Positions 11,773 through 24,297 are shown, numbered from the stretch's first letter. The stretch is DNA of 64,000 nucleotides from Citrobacter amalonaticus (GCF_018252635.1 NZ_JAGTXM010000003.1:124001-188000); one strand, 5' to 3'. Translations and numbers: made by a program. The notes: a model not told the origin generated them from the letters alone.

Positions 11773-12264
11773 TCAGCGCATTATCTTGTCGCCGCGGGAT
11801 AGCCCCACGACACCGGAACGGGCAACCTCAACGATTTTCGCCACTTCGCGCAGCGTTGCCAGAAAAGCGTCAAGCTTATCGCTGGTCCCAGCCAGTTGTA
11901 CGGTATAGAGGTTTGGCGTGACATCAATAATCTGCCCACGAAAAATCTCCGTGTTGCGTTTCACCTCTTCCCGGCCATAGCCGCTGGCCTGAATTTTCAC
12001 CAGCATCATCTCGCGCTCGACGTGCGCGCCGTGCCCAAGTTCGCTGACCCGCAACACATCCACCAGCTTGTGCAGTTGCTTTTCAATCTGCTCCAGGACT
12101 TTCTCGTCGCCCACCGTCTGGATAGTCATGCGAGAGAGCGTCGGATCGTCCGTCGGCGCAACGGTCAGGCTCTCAATGTTGTAACCCCGCTGAGCAAAAA
12201 GGCCGATCACGCGCGACAGCGCACCGGATTCGTTCTCCAGCAGTACTGATAATATCCGGCGCAT
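11773..12264 (-). CDS. ilvH: Acetohydroxy acid synthase III, small regulatory subunit
   Basis: Regulatory subunit that gives acetohydroxy acid synthase III its valine sensitivity and full activity in branched-chain amino acid synthesis. The start at 12264 ([19 protein letters not shown]) gives 163 residues as in E. coli; two codons upstream is another ATG. An N-terminal ACT domain (residues about 3-75) is followed by the C-terminal small-subunit domain. It starts 2 bp after the ilvI stop and is followed by a strong terminator. Confidence 0.97.
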   Translation of the reverse strand: MRRILSVLLENESGALSRVIGLFAQRGYNIESLTVAPTDDPTLSRMTIQTVGDEKVLEQIEKQLHKLVDVLRVSELGHGAHVEREMMLVKIQASGYGREEVKRNTEIFRGQIIDVTPNLYTVQLAGTSDKLDAFLATLREVAKIVEVARSGVVGLSRGDKIMR

Positions 12265-12266
12265 AA

Positions 12267-13991
12267 TCAAGTCCTCTCCGTTTTACTTAACCACATTTCA
12301 TCCATCCCGCCGCCGCGAATCTGCATCGGGTAGACGTGTTCGCTGCCATCGACGGTGACGTCAACAAACACCAGACGACCGTTTTTCACTTGCGTTAGCG
12401 CCTCACTCAATTGGCTTTCCAGCTCATCAGGACGGGAGATCTGAATACCGATATGTCCGTAGGCTTCCGCCAGGCGAACAAAATCGGGTAACGACTGCAT
12501 ATACGATTGAGAGTGACGACCCGAATAAATCATGTCCTGCCACTGCTTCACCATCCCCAGATAACGGTTGTTCAGGTTTAGCACCAGTACCGGCAGTTTA
12601 TACTGCAGCGCGGTCGACAACTCCTGAATGTTCATCTGAATACTGCCGTCACCCGTCACGCAGACCACCGTTTCCTCCGGCAACGCCATTTTCACCCCTA
12701 GGGCCGCAGGCAAACCGAAGCCCATCGTGCCGAGACCGCCAGAGTTGATCCAACGGCGCGGTTTATCGAAGGGATAATATAGAGCGGCAAACATTTGATG
12801 CTGACCTACATCCGAGGTCACATAAGCATCCCCATTGGTCAGGCGCCAGATCGCCTCGATAACCGCCTGTGGCTTGATGCTTTCGCTATGCGTGTCATAT
12901 TTCAGGCACTGACGGGCGCGCCAGCGTTCAATTTGTTGCCACCAGTCGCGTATATCATCCAGCGGTTGCTGGGCGGATTCCTGCGGCAATAACTCCAGCA
13001 ACTGCTCCAGCACCTGGCGCGCATCACCGACAATAGGGATATCTGCCGTCACCGTTTTGGAGATTGATGTCGGGTCGATATCAATGTGCAGTACCGTCGC
13101 ATTCGGGCAATACTTGGCCAGATTATTCGTCGTGCGATCGTCAAAACGGACCCCAACGGCAAAAATCACGTCGGCGTTATGCATCGTCATGTTGGCTTCG
13201 TATGTACCATGCATGCCCAGCATTCCGAGCGACTGACGGTGCGTAGCGGGAAATGCCCCGAGTCCCATCAGCGAAGAGACCACCGGCAGGTTGAGCGTTT
13301 CGATGGCCTGATGTAGTTGTTCATGGCAACCCGCCGTCACCGCCCCGCCGCCAACATAGACAACCGGTTTCTTTGCCGAAACCAGCGTTTGCAGGGCACG
13401 CTTAATCTGCCCTTTATGGCCCGCCGTCGTCGGGTTATACGACCGCATGCTGACTGATGCAGGCCAGGAATAAGGTAATTTTTTGCCGGGATTGAGAATG
13501 TCCTTCGGCAAATCCACCACCACCGGTCCCGGACGACCGCTCGCCGCCAGCCAGAAGGCCTTTTTCAGCACCTGTGGAATATCTTCCGTTTGCTTCACCA
13601 GAAAACTATGTTTCACAACTGGTCGAGAGATCCCCACCATGTCGCATTCCTGAAAAGCGTCGTAGCCAATCAACGAGGTCGCGACCTGACCCGAAAGAAT
13701 CACTAACGGAATAGAATCCATATACGCCGTTGCGATGCCAGTAATTGCATTGGTTGCGCCCGGGCCGGAAGTGACCAGCACCACGCCCACTTCTCCGGTT
13801 GCCCGCGCCAGGCCATCAGCCATATGCACGGCAGCCTGTTCATGGCGGACAAGCACATGATCGATCCCGCCGACCGTATGCAACGCATCATAAATATCGA
13901 GGACTGCGCCCCCGGGATAACCGAATACCTGCTTAACGCCCTGATCGATAAGCGACCGGACGACCATTTCGGCTCCAGATAACATCTCCAT
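12267..13991 (-). CDS. ilvI: Acetohydroxy acid synthase III, large catalytic subunit
   Basis: ThDP-dependent enzyme that condenses pyruvate with pyruvate or 2-oxobutyrate, the first common step to valine, leucine and isoleucine. The start at 13991 ([11 protein letters not shown]) has GAGG six bases upstream and gives 574 residues, the E. coli length. The catalytic glutamate region ([13 protein letters not shown]) and the ThDP-binding motif ([12 protein letters not shown] then NNRYLGM) are intact. In E. coli Lrp activates this operon; I cannot define Lrp sites by eye. Confidence 0.97.
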   Translation of the reverse strand: MEMLSGAEMVVRSLIDQGVKQVFGYPGGAVLDIYDALHTVGGIDHVLVRHEQAAVHMADGLARATGEVGVVLVTSGPGATNAITGIATAYMDSIPLVILSGQVATSLIGYDAFQECDMVGISRPVVKHSFLVKQTEDIPQVLKKAFWLAASGRPGPVVVDLPKDILNPGKKLPYSWPASVSMRSYNPTTAGHKGQIKRALQTLVSAKKPVVYVGGGAVTAGCHEQLHQAIETLNLPVVSSLMGLGAFPATHRQSLGMLGMHGTYEANMTMHNADVIFAVGVRFDDRTTNNLAKYCPNATVLHIDIDPTSISKTVTADIPIVGDARQVLEQLLELLPQESAQQPLDDIRDWWQQIERWRARQCLKYDTHSESIKPQAVIEAIWRLTNGDAYVTSDVGQHQMFAALYYPFDKPRRWINSGGLGTMGFGLPAALGVKMALPEETVVCVTGDGSIQMNIQELSTALQYKLPVLVLNLNNRYLGMVKQWQDMIYSGRHSQSYMQSLPDFVRLAEAYGHIGIQISRPDELESQLSEALTQVKNGRLVFVDVTVDGSEHVYPMQIRGGGMDEMWLSKTERT

Positions 13992-14266
13992 GGCTTGCCT
14001 CACTGAATGACGATTACTGATGTGTAAAACACCTTAACCGCTCCCCTGGATGCAGGCAATTCGGAGAAAGAGGCAAATGAGCCGGAAAATAAGCACAAAT
14101 GAGAGGAAAGTGACGGAGAAACGGCGAATTAAACTACATTTTGCTCAGCTATTGATAATTAATCGGCTCAAAATAGGTACATACAGCGAATCATCAATTT
14201 TTTCATGGATAGAAAAAAGAATAGCCAGCCAAATTCAGCACAAAATACCATTGAATAGATAAGTAT
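13992..14266. other. ilvIH upstream control region
   Basis: About 275 AT-rich bases between ilvI and the hairpin that follows leuO. By position it holds the ilvIH promoter and, from knowledge of E. coli, several Lrp sites. The segment nearest ilvI (13992-14060) resembles the E. coli leader as I recall it. I cannot assign the -10 and -35 boxes with confidence. Confidence 0.5.
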
Positions 14267-14302
14267 CAGGATAAACCAGATGTTCGCATCCGGTTTATCC
14301 TG
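14267..14302 (-). terminator. Long hairpin just downstream of leuO
   Basis: A 16-bp arm starting CAGGATAAACC pairs with its partner with one mismatch around a 4-base loop, beginning 7 bp after the leuO stop. No strong T-run follows on the minus strand, but its position and strength suggest that it ends the leuO transcript or protects its 3' end. Confidence 0.6.
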
Positions 14303-14309
14303 TTCATGC

Positions 14310-15260
14310 CTAACGTGTGCAGACGGACGCTAACAATTCTTCCATCCACTGATGCCCTTTATCCCGACCGGCAGCCTCATGCCATGAAAGATAACAAGTT
14401 CTGCTATTCAGTTTTAAAGGTAACGGTAATATCTGGAGATCCAGAGTGGGAGAGAACTCTTCAGCTAACCAGCGTGGCGCAATTGCCACCAGATGCGTTT
14501 GCGAAACAACATTAAGAACACTGATTAATGCCATCCCCTGATAGGCCACACACGATTGAGAGTCAGCCGTGTCATACCAGGGTTGACTAAATGAGTCAAA
14601 ACGGTCAAGTGAAACAACAGCATGCTGTTCATTATAGACTTCACTTTCAACCAGTGGCCCATTAATACGAGGATGTTTACGACTGGCTACCAGCACCATT
14701 TCATCATTAAATAATGGAATACTCGTAAATTCAGGACGACGGAATTCCTCATAACTAATAACAAACTCCGTCTCCTGATAACGTAACTGGTGTTCAGTGT
14801 CTTTATTTAAGGATGACTTAAATACAACATGTATATTAGGTGCGATTTTTTCAACACGATTATAAATTAAAGAGGTCAGGATATTATCCAACGGACTGCA
14901 AACGCAGAGATGAAAAATACGCTCGCTGCTGCCGGGTTCAAAACCGGAACCGGGCAATTCATTCTGCACCAATTGCAGCGCCTGGCGGACGGACCCGAAA
15001 AGCTGGAAAGCCCGCGCAGTGGGTTGGATCCCACGGCCATAACGGACAAAAAGCTCATCATTAAACATCACCTTAAGACGTGCCACAGCGTTACTTACCG
15101 CTGGCTGCGACATCCCGAGGGCATGCGCGGCACGGGTAATATTCTGCTCCTGCATGACCGCATCAAATACAGTCAATAGGTTAAGATCAACCATTCGAAG
15201 TTGCGGTTTATCCATCTCTAAATGATGGGGATTGGGTTTATCGACGGTTACTTCTGGCAT
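14310..15260 (-). CDS. leuO: LysR-type regulator LeuO
   Basis: LysR-family activator known as an antagonist of H-NS silencing. The start at 15260 (MPEVTVDK) has GGAG 6-7 bases upstream and gives 316 residues (E. coli 314). An in-frame GTG at 15278, six codons earlier, also has GGGAG at good spacing and would give 322 residues, so the start is not settled. The N-terminal winged helix-turn-helix is visible ([20 protein letters not shown], about residues 28-47), then the substrate-binding-type effector domain. The region just inside the start is the most divergent from E. coli. Confidence 0.94.
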   Translation of the reverse strand: MPEVTVDKPNPHHLEMDKPQLRMVDLNLLTVFDAVMQEQNITRAAHALGMSQPAVSNAVARLKVMFNDELFVRYGRGIQPTARAFQLFGSVRQALQLVQNELPGSGFEPGSSERIFHLCVCSPLDNILTSLIYNRVEKIAPNIHVVFKSSLNKDTEHQLRYQETEFVISYEEFRRPEFTSIPLFNDEMVLVASRKHPRINGPLVESEVYNEQHAVVSLDRFDSFSQPWYDTADSQSCVAYQGMALISVLNVVSQTHLVAIAPRWLAEEFSPTLDLQILPLPLKLNSRTCYLSWHEAAGRDKGHQWMEELLASVCTR

Positions 15261-15278
15261 AGTTAACTCCACTGTCAC

Positions 15279-15855
15279 GCTTAACTCCCTTTATTCTTGC
15301 CGAAATGCAGAAAAATAATCTCAGAAAATATGATTTACCATGCATATATAATAAGAAAAAGGGTAGAGATTAAATTTAGGAAAACATAAAGACAGCAGTG
15401 CGAATGCGTAAGAAACCGCCATCAGAACGATGTCGTCTCTTTCACCGCACGGCAAATCATAAAATTTTAATCATGTGAGCAATATAAACATAAGCGATGA
15501 AAATACACAATCATGTGTTTGACCAATAATACGCCGAGCTTTTATTGAATATTGTTATTGTTTATACCTTAACGCTTAACACTGATTTATCATCAGGATA
15601 ATCAGAACCGCCCCCTTCTCATTTACCTCTTCTATATTCATATTGAAATCATACAGATAGCAATCCCTTCTCCGCTCCATACCGTGCAGCAACATTATCG
15701 ATAATTGCAAAAAGGCGTGTTTAATTATGTCAAACAATGAAAAGTGTGAAGAGGCTTGCCTCTTTTTATAGGGCATAACAAAAAAACTTCAGCACAATTA
15801 GCTAAATCAGCCCCGCCATTTTCTTCCGCCTGTCGTGGTGTTTTCGACGATGGGG
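15279..15855. other. AT-rich intergenic region between leuO and the leu promoter
   Basis: About 580 bp, clearly AT-rich, with no credible gene; a 66-codon minus-strand frame at 15576-15776 looks like chance. The divergent leuO and leu promoters flank it. In E. coli and Salmonella this interval is bound by H-NS and takes part in supercoiling-coupled communication between leuO and leuABCD. That role is transferred by position, not read from the sequence. Confidence 0.5.
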
Positions 15856-15884
15856 TTGACATCAGACACTGTATCCAGTACCAC
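15856..15884 (+). promoter_or_regulatory. leu operon promoter
   Basis: A perfect -35 TTGACA (15856-15861) is followed after 17 bp by TACCAC (15879-15884) in the position of the E. coli -10, which is itself a poor match (TAACTC as I recall). The sequence just after it (AAAAGCATATCGCATTC) agrees with the E. coli leu leader start. Confidence 0.75.
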
Positions 15885-15918
15885 TAAAAGCATATCGCAT
15901 TCGCCTGGAGTTGATTTA

Positions 15919-16005
15919 ATGATTCGTATCGCTCGCTTTAACGGTCTACTACTACTAAACGCATCCTCGTTGCGCGGTAGACTGGTGAGCGGCATTCAGC
16001 ATTAA
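15919..16005 (+). CDS. leuL: leu operon leader peptide
   Basis: 28-residue attenuation peptide. Its frame starts at ATG 15919, reads MIRIARFNGLLLLNASSLRG near its beginning and stops with TAA at 16003-16005. Four consecutive leucine codons, all the rare CTA, sense charged leucyl-tRNA: ribosome stalling there prevents the terminator at 16023-16054. It differs from the E. coli peptide in only a few residues. GGAG lies about 9 bases upstream of the ATG. Confidence 0.95.
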   Translation: MIRIARFNGLLLLNASSLRGRLVSGIQH

Positions 16006-16022
16006 GTCGTATCCAGTAAGAT

Positions 16023-16054
16023 AAAAAACCCGCGCCGTTGCGCGGGTTTTTTTA
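16023..16054 (+). terminator. leu attenuator terminator
   Basis: A GC-rich stem (AACCCGCG pairing with CGCGGGTT) followed by a run of seven T residues lies between leuL and leuA. It is the Rho-independent terminator used in leucine attenuation. Confidence 0.93.
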
Positions 16055-16094
16055 TGCTCGAAGCAAGGCGCCCTAAAGACTAAGGACCTAAAAC

Positions 16095-18757
<2,663 letters not shown>

Positions 18758-18759
18758 TC

Positions 18760-20160
18760 ATGGCTAAAACGTTATACGAAAAATTGTTTGATGCGCACGT
18801 CGTCTATGAAGCGCAAAACGAAACCCCGCTGCTGTACATCGACCGACATCTGGTGCATGAAGTGACCTCTCCGCAGGCGTTCGACGGCCTGCGTGCGCAT
18901 GGTCGTCCGGTTCGCCAGCCGGGCAAAACCTTTGCCACGATGGATCACAACGTCTCCACGCAGACCAAAGATATCAATGCGTCCGGCGAGATGGCGCGTA
19001 TTCAGATGCAGGAACTGATTAAGAACTGCAACGAATTTGGCGTTGAGCTGTACGATCTGAACCACCCATATCAGGGCATCGTTCACGTGATGGGGCCGGA
19101 ACAAGGCGTTACCTTGCCGGGAATGACCATCGTCTGCGGCGACTCGCATACCGCGACCCACGGCGCGTTTGGCGCGCTGGCGTTCGGTATCGGCACCTCG
19201 GAAGTAGAGCACGTGCTGGCGACCCAGACCCTGAAGCAGGGCCGCGCCAAAACCATGAAGATTGAAGTCAACGGCACCGCCGCGCCGGGGATTACCGCGA
19301 AAGATATCGTGCTGGCAATTATCGGTAAAACCGGTAGCGCCGGCGGCACCGGCCACGTCGTTGAGTTTTGTGGTGATGCCATCCGCGCCCTGAGCATGGA
19401 AGGTCGCATGACCCTGTGCAACATGGCGATCGAAATGGGTGCCAAAGCCGGATTAGTCGCTCCGGATGAAACCACCTTTAACTATGTAAAAGGTCGTCTG
19501 CACGCGCCGAAAGGCAAAGATTATGATGATGCGGTTGCGTACTGGAAAACGCTGCAAACCGACGCCGACGCGCGCTTTGATACGGTTGTCACCTTACAGG
19601 CCGAAGAGATTGCCCCGCAGGTGACCTGGGGAACCAACCCGGGCCAGGTGATCTCCGTGACTGACAGCATTCCCGATCCGGCGTCGTTTACCGATCCGGT
19701 TGAGCGCGCCAGCGCCGAAAAAGCCCTGGCCTATATGGGTCTGAAACCGGGCGTGCCGTTAACGGAAGTGGCGATCGATAAAGTGTTCATCGGTTCATGC
19801 ACCAACTCGCGTATTGAAGATTTGCGCGCTGCCGCAGAGGTCGCCAAAGGTCGCAAAGTCGCGCCGGGCGTTCAGGCGTTGGTGGTTCCTGGTTCTGGTC
19901 CGGTGAAGGCGCAGGCGGAAGCGGAAGGACTGGATAAGATCTTTATCGAAGCCGGTTTCGAGTGGCGTCTGCCGGGATGCTCCATGTGTCTGGCCATGAA
20001 TAATGACCGCCTGAATCCGGGTGAGCGTTGCGCATCGACCAGCAACCGCAACTTTGAAGGGCGTCAGGGTCGCGGTGGGCGTACTCATCTGGTTAGCCCG
20101 GCAATGGCCGCTGCCGCAGCCGTTACCGGTCATTTTGCCGACATTCGCAGCATCAAATAA
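18760..20160 (+). CDS. leuC: 3-isopropylmalate dehydratase large subunit
   Basis: Aconitase-family large subunit that isomerises 2- to 3-isopropylmalate with LeuD. It has 466 residues. The three [4Fe-4S] ligand cysteines are recognisable in GSCTNSR (one) and GCSMCLAM (two). It starts 2 bp after the leuB stop and ends 10 bp before leuD. Confidence 0.98.
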   Translation: MAKTLYEKLFDAHVVYEAQNETPLLYIDRHLVHEVTSPQAFDGLRAHGRPVRQPGKTFATMDHNVSTQTKDINASGEMARIQMQELIKNCNEFGVELYDLNHPYQGIVHVMGPEQGVTLPGMTIVCGDSHTATHGAFGALAFGIGTSEVEHVLATQTLKQGRAKTMKIEVNGTAAPGITAKDIVLAIIGKTGSAGGTGHVVEFCGDAIRALSMEGRMTLCNMAIEMGAKAGLVAPDETTFNYVKGRLHAPKGKDYDDAVAYWKTLQTDADARFDTVVTLQAEEIAPQVTWGTNPGQVISVTDSIPDPASFTDPVERASAEKALAYMGLKPGVPLTEVAIDKVFIGSCTNSRIEDLRAAAEVAKGRKVAPGVQALVVPGSGPVKAQAEAEGLDKIFIEAGFEWRLPGCSMCLAMNNDRLNPGERCASTSNRNFEGRQGRGGRTHLVSPAMAAAAAVTGHFADIRSIK

Positions 20161-20170
20161 GGAGACTCCC

Positions 20171-20776
20171 ATGGCAGAGAAATTTACCCAACATACAGGC
20201 CTGGTTGTCCCGCTGGATGCCGCCAACGTCGATACCGACGCGATCATTCCTAAGCAGTTTTTGCAGAAGGTCACCCGTACCGGTTTTGGCGCGCACCTGT
20301 TCAATGACTGGCGTTTTCTGGATGAAAAAGGCCAGCAGCCGAATCCGGAATTCGTCCTGAACTTCCCTGAATACCAGGGAGCCTCGATTCTGCTGGCGCG
20401 CGAAAACTTCGGCTGCGGCTCATCCCGCGAGCACGCACCGTGGGCGTTGACGGACTACGGTTTCAAAGTGGTGATTGCGCCGAGCTTCGCGGACATTTTC
20501 TACGGCAACAGTTTTAACAACCAACTGCTGCCAGTGAAATTAAGCGACGAACAGGTCGATGAGCTGTTCAACCTGGTCAAAACCAATCCGGGGATGACAT
20601 TTGAAGTGGATCTGGTCGCGCAGGTAGTGAAAGCAGGCGATAAGTCTTACAGCTTTAATATCGACGCCTTCCGCCGCCACTGCATGCTGAACGGTCTGGA
20701 CAGCATCGGGTTGACGTTGCAGCACGAAGCCGCCATCACCGAGTACGAAGACAAGCAGCCCGCGTTTATGCGCTAG
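20171..20776 (+). CDS. leuD: 3-isopropylmalate dehydratase small subunit
   Basis: Small swivelling subunit of isopropylmalate isomerase. The ATG at 20171 ([16 protein letters not shown]) follows AAGGAGA and gives 201 residues, the E. coli length; the frame is open 50 codons upstream inside leuC but has no family match there. The loop motif [14 protein letters not shown] is intact. Last gene of the leu operon; a REP element follows at once. Confidence 0.98.
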   Translation: MAEKFTQHTGLVVPLDAANVDTDAIIPKQFLQKVTRTGFGAHLFNDWRFLDEKGQQPNPEFVLNFPEYQGASILLARENFGCGSSREHAPWALTDYGFKVVIAPSFADIFYGNSFNNQLLPVKLSDEQVDELFNLVKTNPGMTFEVDLVAQVVKAGDKSYSFNIDAFRRHCMLNGLDSIGLTLQHEAAITEYEDKQPAFMR

Positions 20777-20780
20777 CGCT

Positions 20781-20840
20781 GCGCTTATCCGACCTGCGAA
20801 TTTCTGTAGGTCGGATAAGGCGTTAACCGACATCCAGCAA
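20781..20840. repeat. REP palindrome pair between leuD and setA
   Basis: The arms GCGCTTATCCGACCT and AGGTCGGATAAGGCG form an inverted pair of REP-type sequences between the convergent genes leuD and setA. They could form a hairpin at the 3' ends of both transcripts. Confidence 0.85.
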
Positions 20841-20848
20841 TCCATAAA

Positions 20849-22027
20849 TCAAACGTCTTTCACCCGCCCGGTCATCACCAGCGCCACCAGAGAAATCACC
20901 GCAATCACCCAATACACTGCGAAGTGACCATAGCTCTGCGCCACTGCGCCCTGAATTACCCCGGCCAGAATGACGCCCGTCGAAATGCTATTAGTAAATA
21001 ATGTCGTCGCTGACCCCGCCCTGCCGGGCATCAGGTCCTGAAACCAGAGCATGCCAATACCGGCAATAATTCCGATAAACGCCGCATTAAACAGTTGCAA
21101 CATCAGCAGCGCCTGATGGCTGTGGAAGAAAATCAGCCCGAGATAAAACAGCACGCCCCCGGTGACGGCAATAAGCATCATCCGGCGCTTACCGAAGCGT
21201 TTTACGTAGAAGCCGGCAAGGATCATGATCGGAATTTCCAGTCCTGCGGCGGTGCCCATCAGGATCCCGGCAAGCTTATCTGGCAATCCAAGCTCTGAAC
21301 TAATCCATAGCGGCATATCGATGATGTACATGGTGTTGCAGGTCCACATCAGCGTGGAGGCAATAAACAGCATGCGGACGTTTTTATCCTGCCAGCCACC
21401 AACCTGACTGACCGGCACATCCGCAGGTTGTTCAACGCGGGCGACGGACGGCAGCATAAAGGCTATCAGGATGAAACTGAGCGCAAAAATCGTGGCAGCA
21501 ATCGAAAACATCATCGTGAAGCCATAATTCAGCGCCAGCATAAACGCCAGCGGTGGGCCAATCACCCACGCCAGTGAGAGCTGAGCACGCATTACTGAGC
21601 TGAACATCACCACTTCACGCGCCGAACTATCAGCATATTCCCGCGCCAGGGCGAACAGCTGCGGCATCGCGGTATTTGCCAGCGACGCCAACAGGACGCC
21701 GCAGGTGATAAGCGTCAGGTAGTGACGATTGAAGGCAAACAACAACGCATTACCGACGGCCATCAGACAACAAAACAAGATCAGCTTGCGGCGGTCTCCC
21801 TGGCTGTCTGAGCGTTTTGCCAGCGCAAGGCTTACGCCAATCCCGGCGATGGCGTTAACGGTGTAGAACAACCCCACCCAAAACGGCTGCGCCCCAACCT
21901 CGCGACTAAGAAACAGGCTAAGCGTCGGGGCCTGTAGCGCTCCCGCGATGCCCATCATAAATGCGACCAGCATGAATGCCGCGTAAACACCGTTGAGACG
22001 CCGTCCCATCGTCATTAACCAGAGCAT
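20849..22027 (-). CDS. setA: Sugar efflux transporter SetA
   Basis: Twelve-segment major facilitator of the SET family. It exports glucosides, lactose and related sugars, and helps cells recover from glucose-phosphate stress. It has 392 residues, the E. coli length, and carries an MFS-type loop signature (AKRSDSQGDRRKL) after the second segment. It lies just downstream of sgrS on the same strand, and in E. coli the two are cotranscribed under SgrR control. Confidence 0.96.
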   Translation of the reverse strand: MLWLMTMGRRLNGVYAAFMLVAFMMGIAGALQAPTLSLFLSREVGAQPFWVGLFYTVNAIAGIGVSLALAKRSDSQGDRRKLILFCCLMAVGNALLFAFNRHYLTLITCGVLLASLANTAMPQLFALAREYADSSAREVVMFSSVMRAQLSLAWVIGPPLAFMLALNYGFTMMFSIAATIFALSFILIAFMLPSVARVEQPADVPVSQVGGWQDKNVRMLFIASTLMWTCNTMYIIDMPLWISSELGLPDKLAGILMGTAAGLEIPIMILAGFYVKRFGKRRMMLIAVTGGVLFYLGLIFFHSHQALLMLQLFNAAFIGIIAGIGMLWFQDLMPGRAGSATTLFTNSISTGVILAGVIQGAVAQSYGHFAVYWVIAVISLVALVMTGRVKDV

Positions 22028-22056
22028 AACTCTCCCTTATCAGCGCAACGGAAAAG

Positions 22057-22287
22057 AAAAAAGCCAGCAGATGATACCTGCTGGCGCGGCGATTAACACC
22101 AATACTCAGTCACACATGATGTCTGCTACTTCAGGGTCAGGCTGTCACCTCCCACTGCATCAGTTCTTCCAGCATCTTTAAGCGCTGCGGCGCGCTCAGG
22201 CAAGCCAACCAGGACAACCCTTCTGTCGCGGCAAAGTACTTCTGATAAAACTGGCGCATATCGATGACCCCGTCATAGTGCTTCATC
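22057..22287 (-). ncRNA. sgrS: Small RNA SgrS
   Basis: Hfq-dependent small RNA made in response to sugar-phosphate accumulation; it pairs with ptsG mRNA and promotes its degradation. The 5' end is set by homology to E. coli (GATGAAGC at 22287-22280). The 20-base seed region conserved with E. coli (22115-22096, beginning GTGTGACTGAG) is identical to the sequence I recall. The 3' end is a stem built on GCCAGCAG with a T-run at 22062-22057. The length is about 231 nt (227 in E. coli). The 5' half encodes SgrT. Confidence 0.95.
22137..22259 (-). CDS. sgrT: SgrT, small protein inhibitor of glucose uptake, encoded within SgrS
   Basis: A 40-residue frame from ATG 22259 to TGA 22137 inside SgrS, beginning MRQFYQKYFAATEGLSWLAC and ending MQWEVTA. 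E. coli SgrT (43 residues) begins MRQFYQHYFTATAKLCWL, so identity is clear and the frame is intact. SgrT acts on the PtsG (EIICB) transporter itself, while SgrS acts on its mRNA. The frame ends 22 bases before the pairing seed, so the two functions are separated along the RNA. Confidence 0.9.
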   Translation of the reverse strand: MRQFYQKYFAATEGLSWLACLSAPQRLKMLEELMQWEVTA

Positions 22288-22354
22288 GGAATGTATTATT
22301 GGCCTAATATAGGGATAATAAAATTGCTGAGTTTTCCGCTGGAGTTCCCCTTTT

Positions 22355-24010
22355 ATGTCTTCTGGCCGTCTGCAACAACAGTTCATCCGCTTGTGGCAAT
22401 GCTGCGACGGCAAAACGCAGGACACCACGCTTAACGAACTGGCGGATCTGCTGAGCTGCTCGCGCCGTCATATGCGCACACTGCTCAATACCATGCAGGA
22501 GCGCGGTTGGCTGACGTGGGAAGCGGAGGTGGGGCGCGGAAAACGTTCACGCTTGACCTTCCTGTATACCGGACTGGCGCTCCAGCAGCAGCGTGCGGAA
22601 GACCTGCTCGAACAGGACAGAATCGATCAACTGGTGCAACTGGTCGGCGACAAAGCGGCCGTGCGGCAGATGCTGGTTTCCCATCTGGGCCGCAGTTTCC
22701 GCCAGGGCCGTCATATCCTGCGCGTGCTTTACTACCGTCCGATGCAAAATCTGCTGCCGGGCACGGCGCTGCGTCGTTCAGAAACCCACATTGCCCGCCA
22801 AATATTCAGCGCCCTGACCCGCGTAAATGAGGAAAATGGGGAACTGGAAGCGGATATTGCCCACCACTGGCAGCAAATTTCTCCCCTGCACTGGCGCTTT
22901 TTTCTGCGTCCAGGGATCCATTTTCACCACGGGCGTGAACTGGAAATGGACGACGTGGTGTCGTCCTTGACGCGTATTAACGTTTTACCGCTCTATTCAC
23001 ACATCAGCGAGATCGTCTCGCCAACGCCCTGGACGCTAGACATTCATCTTTCACAACCCGATCGCTGGCTGCCGTGGCTGCTGGGCCAGGTTCCGGCGAT
23101 GATCCTGCCGCGTGAATGGGAAACGCTGAGCAACTTTTCCAGCCATCCGATCGGCACCGGCCCGTACGCGGTGATACGGAATACGCGCAATCAGTTGAAG
23201 ATCCATGCCTTTGACGATTTCTTCGGCTTTCGGGCCCTGATTGATGAAGTAAACGTCTGGGTACTGCCTGATATCGGCGACGAGCCGAACGGCGGTCTGA
23301 CGTTGAAAGGCCCCACTGACGACGAAAAAGCCATCGAAAGTCGTCTGGAAGAGGGGTGCTATTACCTGCTGTTCGACGCCCGTACCCATCGCGGCGTCAG
23401 TCAGGAGGTCCGGGAGTGGGTCAGTCGCGTACTGTCACCAAGCAACCTGCTTTACTATGCCGATGAACAGTATCAGCGCCACTGGTTCCCGGCCTATGGC
23501 CTGCTGCCCCGTTGGCATCACGCAAGACCGGGCCACGGCGAGAAACCCGCCGGGCTGGAGACACTCACGCTGACCTATTACCACGAACACATCGAACACC
23601 AGGTGATTGCAAAGATCATGAGTCAACTCCTGGCTGAGCATCAGGTGAAGCTGGAAATTCAGGAGATCGACTACGATCAATGGCATGCCGGAGAAATTGA
23701 AAGCGACATCTGGCTTAACAGCGCCAACTTCACCCTGCCGCTCGACTTCTCTTTGTTTGCGCATCTGTGTGAAGTCCCACTGTTGCAGCACTGCATTCCG
23801 CGGGACTGGGAAGCCGACGCCGCGCGCTGGCGCACTGGTGAGATGAATCTGGCCGTGTGGTGCCAGCAACTGCTTGCCAGCAAAGCGATTGTCCCGCTGA
23901 TCCACCACTGGCTGATCATTCAGGGCCAGCGCAGTATGCGCGGTTTGCGCATGAACACCCTCGGCTGGTTCGACTTTAAATCCGCGTGGTTTGCCCCGCC
24001 GGATCCATGA
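22355..24010 (+). CDS. sgrR: Transcriptional activator SgrR of the sugar-phosphate stress response
   Basis: Activates sgrS (and with it setA) when sugar phosphates accumulate. It has 551 residues, as in E. coli. An N-terminal winged-helix domain (about residues 1-110, with [20 protein letters not shown]) is fused to a solute-binding-protein-like domain (about 160-480) that probably senses the small-molecule signal. It is divergent from sgrS with 67 bp between them, so both promoters share that short interval. Confidence 0.96.
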   Translation: MSSGRLQQQFIRLWQCCDGKTQDTTLNELADLLSCSRRHMRTLLNTMQERGWLTWEAEVGRGKRSRLTFLYTGLALQQQRAEDLLEQDRIDQLVQLVGDKAAVRQMLVSHLGRSFRQGRHILRVLYYRPMQNLLPGTALRRSETHIARQIFSALTRVNEENGELEADIAHHWQQISPLHWRFFLRPGIHFHHGRELEMDDVVSSLTRINVLPLYSHISEIVSPTPWTLDIHLSQPDRWLPWLLGQVPAMILPREWETLSNFSSHPIGTGPYAVIRNTRNQLKIHAFDDFFGFRALIDEVNVWVLPDIGDEPNGGLTLKGPTDDEKAIESRLEEGCYYLLFDARTHRGVSQEVREWVSRVLSPSNLLYYADEQYQRHWFPAYGLLPRWHHARPGHGEKPAGLETLTLTYYHEHIEHQVIAKIMSQLLAEHQVKLEIQEIDYDQWHAGEIESDIWLNSANFTLPLDFSLFAHLCEVPLLQHCIPRDWEADAARWRTGEMNLAVWCQQLLASKAIVPLIHHWLIIQGQRSMRGLRMNTLGWFDFKSAWFAPPDP

Positions 24011-24047
24011 TTGCCGCAACGCGGCAAAATCACTACACTACCGCTGT

Positions 24048-24253
24048 TCTCAACGGGGTGCTAATTAAACATACATAAAATCATTCCAGCTGCATCAAGG
24101 CGGCAAGCGAGTGAATCCCCAGGAGCATAGAACACTATGTGACTGGGGTGAGCGAACGCAGCCAACACAGAGGCTGCTTGAATGATGAAGTGTATGGGCT
24201 GAGAAAATACCCGTCGAACCTGATCCGGATAACGCCGGCGAAGGGATTTGAGG
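24048..24253 (+). promoter_or_regulatory. sroA: TPP riboswitch (thi box) upstream of thiB, expanded by an ERIC insertion
   Basis: The conserved thi-box parts are all present: CTCAACGGGGTG (24049-24060), then CTGAGA, then the core around 24206-24246 containing ACCCGTCGAACCTGATC and AACGCCGGCGAAGGGA. P1 forms from CTCAA (24049-24053) with TTGAG (24248-24252). The P3 arm, under 20 bases in E. coli, is here interrupted by a complete ERIC element (24071-24195). In E. coli this leader also yields the small RNA SroA. It controls the thiamine importer thiBPQ in response to thiamine pyrophosphate. Confidence 0.93.
24071..24195. repeat. ERIC (IRU) element inside the TPP riboswitch P3 arm
   Basis: About 125 bp. 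It contains the two diagnostic ERIC core segments GTGAATCCCCAGGAGC and GTGACTGGGGTGAGCG facing each other, and complementary ends (CATAC at 24070-24074 with GTATG at 24192-24196; ATCATTC with GAATGAT next to them). Length and palindromic layout are those of a full enterobacterial repetitive intergenic consensus. TA at both ends fits the usual target. Confidence 0.93.
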
Positions 24254-24268
24254 CTACCGCTCAAAATC

Positions 24269-24297
24269 CTTTGCCACCCATCTTTTGAGGTGCAAAG
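24269..24297 (+). promoter_or_regulatory. Hairpin sequestering the thiB ribosome binding site
   Basis: CTTTGC (24269-24274) can pair with GCAAAG (24292-24297), extended by ACC with GGT, which hides the Shine-Dalgarno GAGG (24287-24290) and the first base of the GTG start. A second copy of the P1 strand CTCAA (24260-24264) lies just upstream and could compete for TTGAG (24248-24252). This fits translation-level control by the riboswitch. Confidence 0.65.

Noticed and set aside
15576-15776. 66-codon minus-strand frame in the leuO-leuL gap
   Set aside because: It lies in AT-rich non-coding DNA with no good start signal and no family resemblance.
24011-24027. Short palindrome TTGCCGC/GCGGCAA just after sgrR as a terminator
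   Set aside because: Only four A residues and no T-run follow on the plus strand. It may belong to the thiB promoter region, but the evidence is too thin for a feature.
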